Shown one piece after another: positions 35,875-44,023 of a stretch of DNA of 64,000 nt. This stretch comes from Brevundimonas sp. (lineage in GTDB: Bacteria; Pseudomonadota; Alphaproteobacteria; Caulobacterales; Caulobacteraceae). The translations under genes and the position numbers were made by a program. The first letter of the stretch is position 1. Every line of letters starts with the position of its first letter. A model generated the notes under the pieces. The model was not told the origin of the DNA and ran no database searches. It was given only the letters and a program-made list of their open reading frames with translations. Location of the stretch: positions 1 through 64,000 of the forward strand of contig NZ_JACVCG010000002.1 in assembly GCF_016742135.1 (NCBI RefSeq), given 5' to 3'.

Positions 35875-36981
35875 TCACCCCCTGAACAGCAGGCTGCCGT
35901 CGCCGTAGGAGTAGAAGCGGTAGCCGCGCTCGATCGCATGGGCGTAGGCGGCCTTCATGGTGTCGGGGCCGGCGAAGGCCGAGACCAGCATGAACAGGGT
36001 CGATTTCGGCAGGTGGAAATTGGTCATTAGCACATCGACGGCCCGGAAGCGGTAGCCGGGCGTGATAAAGATGGCCGTGTCGCCGTGGAAGGGTCCGATC
36101 ACGCCATCCTCGCCGGTGGCCGACTCCAGCAGGCGCAGGGAGGTCGTGCCGACGCAGACGATGCGCCCCCCTGTAGCGCGTACGCGGTTCAGGGCCTCGG
36201 CGGTCTCTTCGGACACCGTGCCCCATTCGCTGTGCATGCGGTGCTCGGCCAGATCGTCGACCTTGACCGGCAGGAAGGTGCCCGCACCGACGTGCAGGGT
36301 CACGGCATGGGTGCTGACGCCCTTTGCCCGGATGGTGTCCATCAGTCCCGGCGTGAAGTGCAGGCCCGCCGTCGGGGCGGCGACCGAGCCGTCATGCGCG
36401 GCATAGACGGTCTGGTAATCGGTCCGGTCGCGGTCGTCCTCGGCCCTTTTGGCGGCGATATAGGGGGGCAGGGGCATGACGCCGATCTCGCGGATAGCGT
36501 CATCCAGATCGGGGCCGGACAGGTCGAATTTCAGGGTGACGAGGCCGTCCTCGCCCTTGGCCACCACCGTGGCCTCCAGTCCTTCCACGGTCAGGGCAAA
36601 GTCCCATTGCGTGCCCAAAATGATGCGGTCCCCGGGCCTGATGCGCTTGCCGGGCTTCATGAAAGCCGACCAGACATCCGGGGCGTCGCGGTGGTGCAGG
36701 GTCGCCTCGACCGGCACGCTCAGCCACTGGCCCTCTTCGCCCCTGCGGTGCCGACTGCCGGGCATGCGGGCCGGGATGACGCGCGTGTCGTTGAACACCA
36801 GGGCGTCGCCGGGGCGCAGAAAGTCGGGCAGATCGCGGACGATCCGATCCTCCAGACCGCCATCACGGACCACCAGCAGCCGGGCGGAATCGCGCGGCTC
36901 GGCCGGTCGCAGCGCGATGTGATCTTCGGGCAGGTGAAAGTCGAAATCGGCGGTCTTCATGACGGGGGCGGTTTTGGTCAT
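35875..36981 (-). CDS. queA: S-adenosylmethionine:tRNA ribosyltransferase-isomerase
   Basis: QueA transfers the ribosyl part of AdoMet to 7-aminomethyl-7-deazaguanine in tRNA to form epoxyqueuosine. The 368 residues have the family segments [40 protein letters not shown] and [24 protein letters not shown] at 36960 is an alternative start. Two other queuosine genes, queC and queE, lie at 46 kb. Confidence 0.96.
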   Translation of the reverse strand: MTKTAPVMKTADFDFHLPEDHIALRPAEPRDSARLLVVRDGGLEDRIVRDLPDFLRPGDALVFNDTRVIPARMPGSRHRRGEEGQWLSVPVEATLHHRDAPDVWSAFMKPGKRIRPGDRIILGTQWDFALTVEGLEATVVAKGEDGLVTLKFDLSGPDLDDAIREIGVMPLPPYIAAKRAEDDRDRTDYQTVYAAHDGSVAAPTAGLHFTPGLMDTIRAKGVSTHAVTLHVGAGTFLPVKVDDLAEHRMHSEWGTVSEETAEALNRVRATGGRIVCVGTTSLRLLESATGEDGVIGPFHGDTAIFITPGYRFRAVDVLMTNFHLPKSTLFMLVSAFAGPDTMKAAYAHAIERGYRFYSYGDGSLLFRG

Positions 36982-37056
36982 GGCGGTGCTTTGGGGTCAA
37001 GTCGTCGATGGCGCCACCTTAAGCGTTACTTCAGGCGTTTCGGGCAGTAAGTCCCC

Positions 37057-38520
37057 ATGACGCTTGCACTTCTGCGACTGGCCGATGGGGCCCCGCTGAC
37101 CGCCTGGGACAGCTTGCGACGAGCCGTGTGGTTGTTCGACCCGGATAGGTGTTTTGGCGTCTATGCCAACCGGACGGCGCTGGCCCTGTGGGGTGCCACC
37201 GATCTGGACGAGTTGCTGTCGCGGGATTTCTCGAAACTGTCCCCGGCTGTGCGGGCCCGGACAGACCGGCTGAAAGCCGTCACCGGAGGCGGCGAACAGG
37301 TCGAGGAACGCTGGACCTTCTATCCCAACGGCGAGCCGCTGACGGTGCAGGCGCTGATTTCGACGGTCGCGCTGGACGATGGCCGCGAAGTGCTGCTGTT
37401 CGAGGCGACCGAAGCCGATGTCGGGGTCGAGGAACGCCGGGCGGTCGAGGCGCTGCGCCATTCTGCTGGCCCGATCGGCCTGTTTGATGCGGCGGGGGCA
37501 GCCCTGTTTGCCAACCCGGGGGCCTTCTCGGCCTATGGCGAGGGCAGGGGCCTGGTCGACCGGTTCGAGGACCGGCGTGCCGGACAGGCGGTTCTGGACG
37601 CCGCTCTGGATGAGCGCACGATCGCCGAGGTCCACCGGATGGTCACGCTGAAGGGACCGCGCTGGCACCACATCGACTGCCGACCGGTGCAGGATCCGGT
37701 CACGGGCGCCGTCGGCGTGCTGCTGAACGAGCACGATGTGACCGACCGCGTGGAGGCCGAGGCTGCGCGCGCCGCCGCCGAGCAGAAGGTCGCCATGGCC
37801 GAGGCGCGTCAGCGATTCCTCAGCGACATGTCCCACGAACTGCGCACCCCGCTGAACGCGGTCATGGGCTTTGCCGATGTGCTGGACCGGGCCGGGTTGA
37901 CCCCGGATCAGGCGGCGCATCTGGCGCGGATCACGGCCGCAGGTGAGGCCCTCCACACCGTGGTCGAGCGAATGATCGACCTGTCGCAGCGCGATGACTG
38001 GGGCGGTTCGATCGATATGGACGCCCTGATGCGGTCGAAGTCGTCGGTTGCGGCGTCGGACGCGGCTGTGCCGGTCGCCGATGAAGAGGCCGACGAAGGC
38101 GAGGGCCGGGCCATGGTGGTCCTCTATGTCGACGACAATGAGAGCAACCGGGTGCTGGTCTCGACCCTGCTCACCGCCCAGGGTGTGATCTGTGAGACCG
38201 CCGATGACGGCGCCGAGGGTGTCGAGGCGGCCCGGCGCGGTGGCTGGGACGTGATCCTGATGGACATCCAGATGCCGGTCATGGACGGCGTCGAGGCCAC
38301 CCGCCGCATCCGCGCGCTCGGCACCGAGGTCGCCGCGACGCCGATCATCGCCCTGACCGCCAATACGCTTGCCGAGCAGCTGGAGCTCTATTTCGCCGTC
38401 GGCATGGACGACTGCATCGCCAAGCCCCTGAACGCCGCCGAGATGTTCGACAAACTGTTCACCCAGGCCAACCGCCCTTGGCGCGAAGAGTGGGCGGAGG
38501 CGAGCGCCGCCGCGGCGTGA
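37057..38520 (+). CDS. PAS-containing hybrid histidine kinase-like protein lacking the ATPase domain
   Basis: The 487 residues hold two PAS-like segments (about 20-120 and 130-235), a HisKA dimerisation segment with the H-box SHELRTPLNAVMG (His near 260), then an Ala/Glu-rich linker and a receiver domain (about 355-475: VLYVDDNE with the phospho-Asp in LMDIQMPVMDG and Lys in CIAKPL). There are no N, G1 or G2 boxes of the HATPase domain between them: only about 45 residues of linker. It may therefore not autophosphorylate and may accept phosphate from a partner. It is divergent from queA. Confidence 0.9.
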   Translation: MTLALLRLADGAPLTAWDSLRRAVWLFDPDRCFGVYANRTALALWGATDLDELLSRDFSKLSPAVRARTDRLKAVTGGGEQVEERWTFYPNGEPLTVQALISTVALDDGREVLLFEATEADVGVEERRAVEALRHSAGPIGLFDAAGAALFANPGAFSAYGEGRGLVDRFEDRRAGQAVLDAALDERTIAEVHRMVTLKGPRWHHIDCRPVQDPVTGAVGVLLNEHDVTDRVEAEAARAAAEQKVAMAEARQRFLSDMSHELRTPLNAVMGFADVLDRAGLTPDQAAHLARITAAGEALHTVVERMIDLSQRDDWGGSIDMDALMRSKSSVAASDAAVPVADEEADEGEGRAMVVLYVDDNESNRVLVSTLLTAQGVICETADDGAEGVEAARRGGWDVILMDIQMPVMDGVEATRRIRALGTEVAATPIIALTANTLAEQLELYFAVGMDDCIAKPLNAAEMFDKLFTQANRPWREEWAEASAAAA

Positions 38521-38557
38521 GTTGACCGGGCGGCGCTGACCCTGCAAACGCTCGGGC

Positions 38558-40228
38558 ATGCTGCAGAACCTTGAAACCCTCGCCCGTGAGGCCCGCTCGT
38601 GGCCGTTTGAACAAGCCCGCAACCTGCTGGCCCATGTGCTGAAGAAGCGGCTGTCGGACGCCGAGCTGAATGCCGCGCGGGTGCTGATCGATGCGGGCAA
38701 GGCGGATGAGGCGCTGGCGACCTTTGAGGCGCTGCGGCGACCGGTGATCCTGGAGACCGGCTATGGACCGTCGGGCCTGCCGCATATGGGCACCTTTGGC
38801 GAGGTGGCGCGCACGACCATGGTGCGCAACGCCTTTCGCGCGTTGACCGGTGACCACTGGCCGACGCGGCTGATCGCGTTTTCGGACGACATGGACGGCC
38901 TGCGGAAGGTGCCGGACGGCGTGCCGAACCCGGAGATGCTGCGAGAGGACCTGCACCTGCCGCTGACCCGGGTGCGCGATCCGTTCGGCACGCACGACAG
39001 CTTTGGCGCGCACAATAACGCGCGGCTGCGGGCCTTCCTGGACAGTTTTGGCTTTGACTATGAGTTCATGAGCTCCAGCGAGCAGTATCGCTCGGGCCGG
39101 TTCGATGCGACCCTGCTGCGCATGCTGGAGCGCTATGACACGGTCATGGCCATCATGCTGCCGACGCTGGGCGAGGAGCGGCGCGCCACCTATTCGCCCT
39201 TCCTGCCGATCAGCCCGGTGACCGGTCATGTGCTGCAGGTGCCGACGCTGGAGCGGAATGTCGAGAAGGGCACCATCGTCTTTGACGATCCGGCGGGCGG
39301 CCGCACCGAGGTGCCGGTCACGGGCGGCCATGTGAAGCTGCAGTGGAAGCCCGACTGGGCCATGCGCTGGACGGCACTTGACGTCGATTATGAGATGTCG
39401 GGCAAGGACCTGATCGAGAGCGTGCGGGAAGCGTCCAAGATCTGCCGGGCGCTGGGCGGCACGCCGCCCGAGGGCTTCAACTATGAACTGTTCCTCGACA
39501 TCGAGGGCAAGAAGATCTCCAAGTCGAAGGGCAATGGCCTGACGATGGACGAGTGGCTGCGTTATGGCACGCCCGAGAGCCTGAGCTGGTACATGTTCCA
39601 GTCGCCGAAGTCGGCCAAGAGCCTGCACTTCAACGTCATTCCGCGCGCGATCGACGACTATCTCAGCTTCATCGACCAGTTCCAGACGCAGGAGCCGGCC
39701 AAGCGGATCGACAATGCCGTCTGGTCGATCCATGCGGGGGCCCCGCCGAAGGTCGCCAGCCCGGTGTCGTTCAGCCTGCTGCTGAACCTGGTCGGCGTGG
39801 CCAATGCCTCGTCCAAGGCGCAGCTGTGGGCCTATTTCGCCAAATATCTGCCGGAGGCCACCCCGGAGACCGAGCCGACGCTGGACCGGCTGATGGGGCA
39901 TGCGCTGAACTATTACGAGGACTTCGTGAAGCCGGCGAAGACCTATCGCGCCCCGACGGAGCAGGAGACGGCGGCGTTCGAGGATCTGGCCGCGCGGCTG
40001 AAGGCCCTGCCGGCTGACACGACCGACGGTGAGGTGATCCAGAACGAGGTCTATGCGGTCGGCAAGGCGCACGACTTCCAGCCCCTTCGGGCGTGGTTCG
40101 GGGCGCTGTATGAGGTGCTGCTGGGCGCGTCGCAGGGGCCGCGCTTTGGGTCGTTCGCAGCCATCTATGGCCTGCCGCAGACGATCAAGCTGATCGAGAA
40201 GGGCGCGCGCGGCGAGCTGGCGGGGTAG
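38558..40228 (+). CDS. lysK: Lysyl-tRNA synthetase, class I
   Basis: Charges tRNA-Lys with lysine. The 556 residues have the class I signatures [13 protein letters not shown] (HIGH-like) and [11 protein letters not shown] (KMSKS), plus [20 protein letters not shown] typical of the archaeal-type enzyme that alphaproteobacteria use instead of class II LysS. The ATG has no strong ribosome site, 37 bases after the preceding stop. Confidence 0.96.
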   Translation: MLQNLETLAREARSWPFEQARNLLAHVLKKRLSDAELNAARVLIDAGKADEALATFEALRRPVILETGYGPSGLPHMGTFGEVARTTMVRNAFRALTGDHWPTRLIAFSDDMDGLRKVPDGVPNPEMLREDLHLPLTRVRDPFGTHDSFGAHNNARLRAFLDSFGFDYEFMSSSEQYRSGRFDATLLRMLERYDTVMAIMLPTLGEERRATYSPFLPISPVTGHVLQVPTLERNVEKGTIVFDDPAGGRTEVPVTGGHVKLQWKPDWAMRWTALDVDYEMSGKDLIESVREASKICRALGGTPPEGFNYELFLDIEGKKISKSKGNGLTMDEWLRYGTPESLSWYMFQSPKSAKSLHFNVIPRAIDDYLSFIDQFQTQEPAKRIDNAVWSIHAGAPPKVASPVSFSLLLNLVGVANASSKAQLWAYFAKYLPEATPETEPTLDRLMGHALNYYEDFVKPAKTYRAPTEQETAAFEDLAARLKALPADTTDGEVIQNEVYAVGKAHDFQPLRAWFGALYEVLLGASQGPRFGSFAAIYGLPQTIKLIEKGARGELAG

Positions 40229-40243
40229 GGTCGGCCCCCTCCA

Positions 40244-40294
40244 CCCTCCTTCGCCCATGGGCGACGGAGGGTCCCCCTCCCCCGATGGGGGAGG
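40244..40294 (+). repeat. Two-hairpin element after lysK
   Basis: 40244-40271 is a near-perfect palindrome (CCCTCCTTCGCCCAT, centre CCCATGGG, one mismatch). 40276-40294 is a second hairpin (CCTCCCCC-GAT-GGGGGAGG). Same plan as 35819-35868. Could end lysK transcription, but no T-run. Confidence 0.75.
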
Positions 40295-40300
40295 AATGTA

Positions 40301-40447
40301 CCGCGCTCAAGCAGCGAGGCTCCGCGAGCCGAGCGGTAGCGCAAGAACCCCGCGCTCAAGCAGCGAGCGACCGCGTCGCGAGCGGTAGCGCAAAAACCCC
40401 GCGCTCAAGCAGCGAGCGACCGTGTCGCGAGCGGTAGCGCCAGAAAT
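40301..40447 (+). repeat. Three tandem copies of a 49-bp structured repeat
   Basis: Units begin at 40301, 40350 and 40399 (period 49). Shared ends are CCGCGCTCAAGCAGCGA and GAGCGGTAGCGC. Central hairpin: unit 1 GGCTC-CGC-GAGCC, unit 2 GCGAC-CGC-GTCGC, unit 3 GCGAC-CGT-GTCGC. Three base pairs change together between units 1 and 2. The same unit, inverted, is found at 463-504. Confidence 0.9.
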
Positions 40448-40534
40448 ATGAACCGAAAACAACGACCCGTTCACGGGAGCCTTTGGGTGAGGCTGCGCAT
40501 TTTCCCGACATCGATGACACTGAAGGAGTGAGTC

Positions 40535-41014
40535 ATGTCGAAGATGATCAACCGGGCCCTGATGGCCGGTGCGGCCCTTGTGGCGATGTCGGCGGTGCCG
40601 GGTATCGCCAATGCCCAGGCTGCCAACGGTATCACCAACTGCGACGCCCCGGGCGGACGGCAACAGACCGGGGCCGTGATCGGCGGCGTGCTGGGCGCCC
40701 TGGCGGGCAGCCAGGTGTCCCGCAATGAGCGCGAACTGGGCGCTGTGGCCGGTGCGGCGGCCGGTGCCGCGGCCGGCTCCTACATCGGCTGCCAGCAGCA
40801 GCGTGAGCGCGCCCGACAGGCCCCCCAGGCCCAAGGCGGCGTCACGACCCTGCGCGCCACCAGCAATCTGCGGGTCCGCTCGGGCCCGGGGACCAACTAT
40901 CGCCAGATCGGCAGCCTGAGCGCTGGCCAGTCGGTTCAGGCCACGGGATCCCAGGGTGAATGGGTCCAGCTGAGCAACGGCGGCTGGGTCAGCGCCCACT
41001 ATCTGACCTACTGA
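40535..41014 (+). CDS. Secreted SH3-domain protein with glycine-zipper segment
   Basis: The 159 residues have a signal peptide (cleavage at ANAQA), a glycine-zipper 2TM-like segment (about 45-88: GAVIGGVLGALAGSQ, GAVAGAAAGAAAGSYIG) and a C-terminal bacterial SH3b domain (NLRVRSGPGTNYRQIGSLSA, VQLSNGGWVSAHYL). SH3b domains bind peptidoglycan or proteins in the periplasm. AAGGAGTG lies 8 bases before the ATG; a terminator follows. Confidence 0.87.
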   Translation: MSKMINRALMAGAALVAMSAVPGIANAQAANGITNCDAPGGRQQTGAVIGGVLGALAGSQVSRNERELGAVAGAAAGAAAGSYIGCQQQRERARQAPQAQGGVTTLRATSNLRVRSGPGTNYRQIGSLSAGQSVQATGSQGEWVQLSNGGWVSAHYLTY

Positions 41015-41036
41015 TCGCCCGTTGACGCGGGATGGG

Positions 41037-41068
41037 CGGGGCGTGTCCGGCGGGGCGCGCCCCGTTTT
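41037..41068 (+). terminator. Terminator of the SH3 protein gene
   Basis: CGGGGCG (41037-41043) pairs with CGCCCCG (41058-41064), and GGGGCGCGCCCC offers an alternative compact stem; TTTT follows. Confidence 0.75.
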
Positions 41069-41076
41069 CTTGCGCC

Positions 41077-41712
41077 CTACTGGCTGACCCAGAGGATGCG
41101 GCGGACCCAGGCCAGATCGGCAGTCTCGATCTGGCGCGGCGGATACTCAGGATTGATCGACCGCAGCGTCAGGCCGCGTGCGTCGCCGCGCTCGACCTCC
41201 TTGACCAGGGTCTCGCCCGAACGGGTGCGCACCACCACCCGGTCACCGCGCCGGACGGGCCGGGACTCGGCATCGACGATCAGCTTGTCTCCCGGCCGGT
41301 ACAGGGGGGCCATGGAGTCCCCCGACACCTCGAGGCTGTACAGCCCGTCGCGCGGCTGGGGCAGGTCGGTCTCCAGCCAGCCCTCACCGGTCGGCAGGCC
41401 GGCCTCGTCGAAAAAGCCGTCCTGACCCGCCTGGGCCAGGCCCAGCAGGGGCACGGCGGCGGGCGGTTCTTCCGCATCCTCGGCCAGACGGGCGAACTGG
41501 CCCAGCGACAGGCCACAGACCGCCAGAACCCGGGTCAGGCTTTCGGTCGAGGGCCAGCGCAGCCGCCCCTCGGGGGGTGGTCCCTGACGCTTGGAGGGGT
41601 TGAAGGCGGTCGGATCCAGCCCCGCCCGCCGCGCCAGCCCCGACGCCGTCAGCCCCTGCGCCTGCGCCAGCCGGTCAAGGCCCCGCCATATCTGGGCATG
41701 AGCGAGCGGCAC
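41077..41712 (-). CDS. LexA/CI-like regulator with S24 peptidase domain
   Basis: The 211 residues have an N-terminal helix-turn-helix (about 8-65: LAQAQGLTASGLARRAGLDP) and a C-terminal S24 peptidase fold (about 95-205) with the Ser in VSGDSMAPLYRPGDKLIVD and the Lys in ETLVKEVERG. Proteins of this type repress genes and may self-cleave on DNA damage; the Ala-Gly cleavage site is probably in GLAQAGQDG. Its target is unknown. Last of a run of minus-strand genes. Confidence 0.88.
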   Translation of the reverse strand: MPLAHAQIWRGLDRLAQAQGLTASGLARRAGLDPTAFNPSKRQGPPPEGRLRWPSTESLTRVLAVCGLSLGQFARLAEDAEEPPAAVPLLGLAQAGQDGFFDEAGLPTGEGWLETDLPQPRDGLYSLEVSGDSMAPLYRPGDKLIVDAESRPVRRGDRVVVRTRSGETLVKEVERGDARGLTLRSINPEYPPRQIETADLAWVRRILWVSQ

Positions 41713-41770
41713 ACAGTCTCCGGGGCAGGGGGCTCCGCGAATCAGGACGACAGGATATAGGAAAAGAAGC

Positions 41771-42199
41771 CTATTCCAACCCCGCCGCGCGGCGTTCCTG
41801 CCAGGCCCAGAAGGTGCCGACGGCGAGTGCGACCAGCACGCCGTAACCGGCCAGGTTAATGACGGTGTAGTAGGAGGCGATCGAAGGCCGCGTATCCAAC
41901 GCCATCAGCACATGGGCGGTGACGACCAGTAGCTGGGCGGCACAGGCCCAGGTCGGCCAGGTGCGGTGGGATTTCCACACCAGGGCACCCAGCACCAGCA
42001 GCATGACGATGTCGATGCCCAGCATGCTCCACTGGGCATTGTAGAGGTCACTGTCGGTCTGCACCAGCAGCGACGCCAGCCAGCCAAGCCCGTAGGCGCC
42101 GGCGGCGATCCGCTCGGTCTCCTCGCCTTTCAGGAAGGCGAAGCCCAGAACCAGTACGATGAAGACCGCGCCGATCTGTGCTGCCAGGGTGTCAAACAT
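41771..42199 (-). CDS. Small membrane protein, unknown
   Basis: The 142 residues have five hydrophobic segments (AAQIGAVFIVLVLGFAFL, LGWLASLLVQ, IDIVMLLVLGALVW, CAAQLLVVTAHVLMAL, VLVALAVGTFWAW). The ATG at 42199 is preferred; an in-frame ATG at 42223 would lie inside a hairpin. A strong hairpin ends two bases before the ATG and includes the G-run that would pair with 16S rRNA. No family assigned. Confidence 0.75.
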   Translation of the reverse strand: MFDTLAAQIGAVFIVLVLGFAFLKGEETERIAAGAYGLGWLASLLVQTDSDLYNAQWSMLGIDIVMLLVLGALVWKSHRTWPTWACAAQLLVVTAHVLMALDTRPSIASYYTVINLAGYGVLVALAVGTFWAWQERRAAGLE

Positions 42200-42201
42200 G
42201 A

Positions 42202-42236
42202 GATCGCCCCCTGAGCGAAACACTCAGAGGGCGATC
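42202..42236 (-). promoter_or_regulatory. Hairpin hiding the ribosome binding site of the membrane protein gene
   Basis: GATCGCCC + CTGAG (42202-42215) pairs with CTCAG + GGGCGATC (42223-42236), 13 pairs with one C/A mismatch, loop of 7. On the minus strand the GGGGG that could serve as Shine-Dalgarno is inside the stem, two bases from the start codon. A translation-control structure is inferred. Confidence 0.65.
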
Positions 42237-42250
42237 ATGCATTGAATCGG

Positions 42251-42277
42251 GTTTGACCGGAATGTCCGGTATCAAAC
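42251..42277 (-). repeat. Second hairpin in the same gap
   Basis: GTTTGA-CCGGA (42251-42261) pairs with TCCGG-TA-TCAAAC (42265-42277) around a 3-base loop and two bulged bases. Between genes 42290 and 41771 on the minus strand; could terminate the former. No T-run. Confidence 0.5.
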
Positions 42278-42289
42278 ATTACGCCGAAT

Positions 42290-42643
42290 TCAGGCGACGC
42301 GCAGGTGACCCTTGGTCGGAGGAGTACCACCCACGGGGGTTTCCCAATCGTCGGGCTTGTTCACCGGACCGACCGCATAGACGCCCCAGCCCATCTTGCG
42401 ATGGTCCTTTTGCAGCTCGGCGTGGCAGGCGACGATGGCCGAACGCGCTTCGCCCAGGGCGGCGATGGTCTCCATGGCCTTGGCCTGGCTGCCGGCGCCG
42501 GCGACGGGCGACACTTCCAGAAGGGCGCGGGCGCCGATCATCGACTGGACCAGGGTGGTGGTCTGGGTGATGGCCGCATCAATGGCCTTTTCCGTGGCGT
42601 GCAGATCCTTGGCAACACCGGCGATGACTTGAGTTCGGTCCAT
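42290..42643 (-). CDS. Small helical protein, paralogue 1
   Basis: The 117 residues are predicted mostly helical and soluble, with a core (AIDAAITQTTTLVQSMIGA, AALGEARSAIVACHAELQKD) and a C-terminal AVGPVNKPDDWETPVGG. The last part is shared with the next gene upstream on the same strand (AVGPVDKPEDGPPIGG). GGAGG precedes the start. Unknown function. Confidence 0.8.
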   Translation of the reverse strand: MDRTQVIAGVAKDLHATEKAIDAAITQTTTLVQSMIGARALLEVSPVAGAGSQAKAMETIAALGEARSAIVACHAELQKDHRKMGWGVYAVGPVNKPDDWETPVGGTPPTKGHLRVA

Positions 42644-42664
42644 AAAAGCCTCCAGGCAACTTTG

Positions 42665-42681
42665 GTTAAGGAAACCTTAAC
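42665..42681 (-). repeat. Short hairpin at the end of paralogue 2
   Basis: GTTAAGG-AAA-CCTTAAC, a perfect 7-bp stem, overlaps the stop of the gene at 42677-43051 and precedes the ribosome site of paralogue 1. Possibly decouples the two genes' expression. Confidence 0.5.
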
Positions 42682-43051
42682 ACGCTTCAGCGTTGCTTGA
42701 AACTGGGGTTTTTGAAGAAATGACACCGGTGGAGCCGCCACCGATGGGAGGGCCGTCCTCAGGCTTGTCGACGGGACCAACCGCCAAGGCATCAAGACCG
42801 AGTTTTCGGGCGAGGGCGGCCAGACACCCATGGGTGCGGACGATGTGGCCGCGGGCCTCGGCCAGGGCGACAACGGAGCGGGCCGTCTCGTCAAAGGCCT
42901 TCTGGCCCGTGACCGCAGACAAATAGGCCCCGGCCCGGGCCTCGGGCAGATAGGCTGCCAGTCGCGCGGTCTGGACCAGGGCTGAGTCGATCGCCGTCTC
43001 GGCGGCATAGAGGCGAAGGGCCAGGGTCTGGCCGATATCGGAACGGGTCAT
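42677..43051 (-). CDS. Small helical protein, paralogue 2
   Basis: Start MTRSDIGQTLALRLYAAETA (43051) gives 124 residues. It shares with paralogue 1 the helical pattern AETAIDSALVQTARLAAYL / ATEKAIDAAITQTTTLVQSM, a middle VALAEARGHIVRTH / AALGEARSAIVACH and the C-terminal VGPVDKPEDG / VGPVNKPDDW segment. The start at 43090 is less likely. Unknown function, possibly from a tandem duplication. Confidence 0.8.
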   Translation of the reverse strand: MTRSDIGQTLALRLYAAETAIDSALVQTARLAAYLPEARAGAYLSAVTGQKAFDETARSVVALAEARGHIVRTHGCLAALARKLGLDALAVGPVDKPEDGPPIGGGSTGVISSKTPVSSNAEAC

Positions 43052-43117
43052 GTGCGAATCTCCCCCCGTGGCGGCTTGCCACGGGGTCATGCAACCATGA
43101 CTAATTATGACTTACAA

Positions 43118-43513
43118 CTAAAAGCTGTCTTCAAGCAGGAAGTGGGCGGTCAGGGCGGCGATGGGCTGGGCCTCGTCCTCCAGCCAGGCCTCGGCCAGCA
43201 CATGGGCGACACGACGCCCCGCCTTGTTGATCCGTGCGCGGGCATGGACGTGCTGGGGCCGGCCCGAGCGCAGATAGGCGACCGAGACATTGATCGGGCG
43301 GGGCAGGTGCATGCCGGGGAAGCTCTCGGCCACCTGGGCCATGGCGGTGATTTCCAGCAGGGCCGCGGTCGACCCGCCGTGCAGGGCCGGCAGCATGGGA
43401 TTGCCGATCAGATGATCCGAGAAGGGCATGGTCACGGTCAGGGTGTCGTTGGCCTGTTCCACGGTCAGGCCGAGAAAGCGGGCATAGGGCATGGCCTCGA
43501 TGACGCGGCTCAT
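43118..43513 (-). CDS. PaaI-family thioesterase 1
   Basis: Hotdog-fold acyl-CoA thioesterase. The 131 residues contain NPMLPALHGGSTAALLEITA (the HGG motif) and HARARINKAGRRVAHVLAEA. The ATG overlaps the stop of the next thioesterase gene by four bases, so both are likely cotranscribed and may form a heteromer. Substrate unknown. Confidence 0.88.
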   Translation of the reverse strand: MSRVIEAMPYARFLGLTVEQANDTLTVTMPFSDHLIGNPMLPALHGGSTAALLEITAMAQVAESFPGMHLPRPINVSVAYLRSGRPQHVHARARINKAGRRVAHVLAEAWLEDEAQPIAALTAHFLLEDSF

Positions 43514-43971
43514 TCCCCCGCCTCCGGCTTCGGACGACGCTGGGGCCGGGTCGTCGTCAGGATATAGGCGGACTGGGCCGCCGCGACAGGATCGTCGGGC
43601 GCGTCCTCGAACGCCCAGGCGCGGACAAAGGCGATGGACCGGGTCAGGCGATAGCAGCGGGCTTCGGCGATCAGGTCGGTGCGCGGCCGGGCGGCGCGCA
43701 TATAGTCGACGCGCAGGTCCAGGGTGGCCAGGGGCTTGAAATTGTCCAGCGACACCCAGACGGCCAGCCCGCCGACATGATCGAGCAGGGTGGTTACCAC
43801 GCCGCCCGCGATCACCCCGGTGTCGGGATCACCCACCAGATCCTCGCGCCAGGGCACCCGGATGCGAACCCGGTCACCGTCCAGCGACTCATAGGTGAAG
43901 CCGAGGGCGTGGGTGTGGGCCGCGCCCGAGGCCAGTTGCGGCAGAAGCGGGGCGATTGCGGGAACGTCCAT
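43510..43971 (-). CDS. PaaI-family thioesterase 2
   Basis: The 153 residues are a second hotdog thioesterase (DTGVIAGGVVTTLLDHVGGL, LATLDLRVDYMRAARPRTDL). It has AGG where the partner has HGG. Coupled to thioesterase 1. A small helical-protein operon follows on the same strand. Confidence 0.88.
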   Translation of the reverse strand: MDVPAIAPLLPQLASGAAHTHALGFTYESLDGDRVRIRVPWREDLVGDPDTGVIAGGVVTTLLDHVGGLAVWVSLDNFKPLATLDLRVDYMRAARPRTDLIAEARCYRLTRSIAFVRAWAFEDAPDDPVAAAQSAYILTTTRPQRRPKPEAGE

Positions 43972-44023
43972 GCCCCGTGCTTATCGCGCCGGGCGACGCC
44001 TGCAAATGGCGGAATGTCCCGCG

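Larger units (their letters stand above)
40229..40534. other. 306-base gene-free region made of structured repeats
   Basis: It consists of a double palindrome (40244-40294), three tandem copies of a 49-bp unit (40301-40447) and about 87 bases of leader for the SH3 protein ending in AAGGAGTG before its ATG. Confidence 0.85.

Noticed and set aside
37057..38520. HATPase domain in the hybrid kinase
   Set aside because: No N, G1 or G2 motif could be found between the H-box and the receiver domain, and the linker is too short for the domain.
38459..40258. Open frame of 599 codons on the minus strand opposite lysK
   Set aside because: Antisense shadow of a clear class I LysRS gene; no domain or ribosome site.
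40301..40447. CRISPR array
   Set aside because: Units are directly adjacent with no unique spacers, and no cas genes occur nearby.
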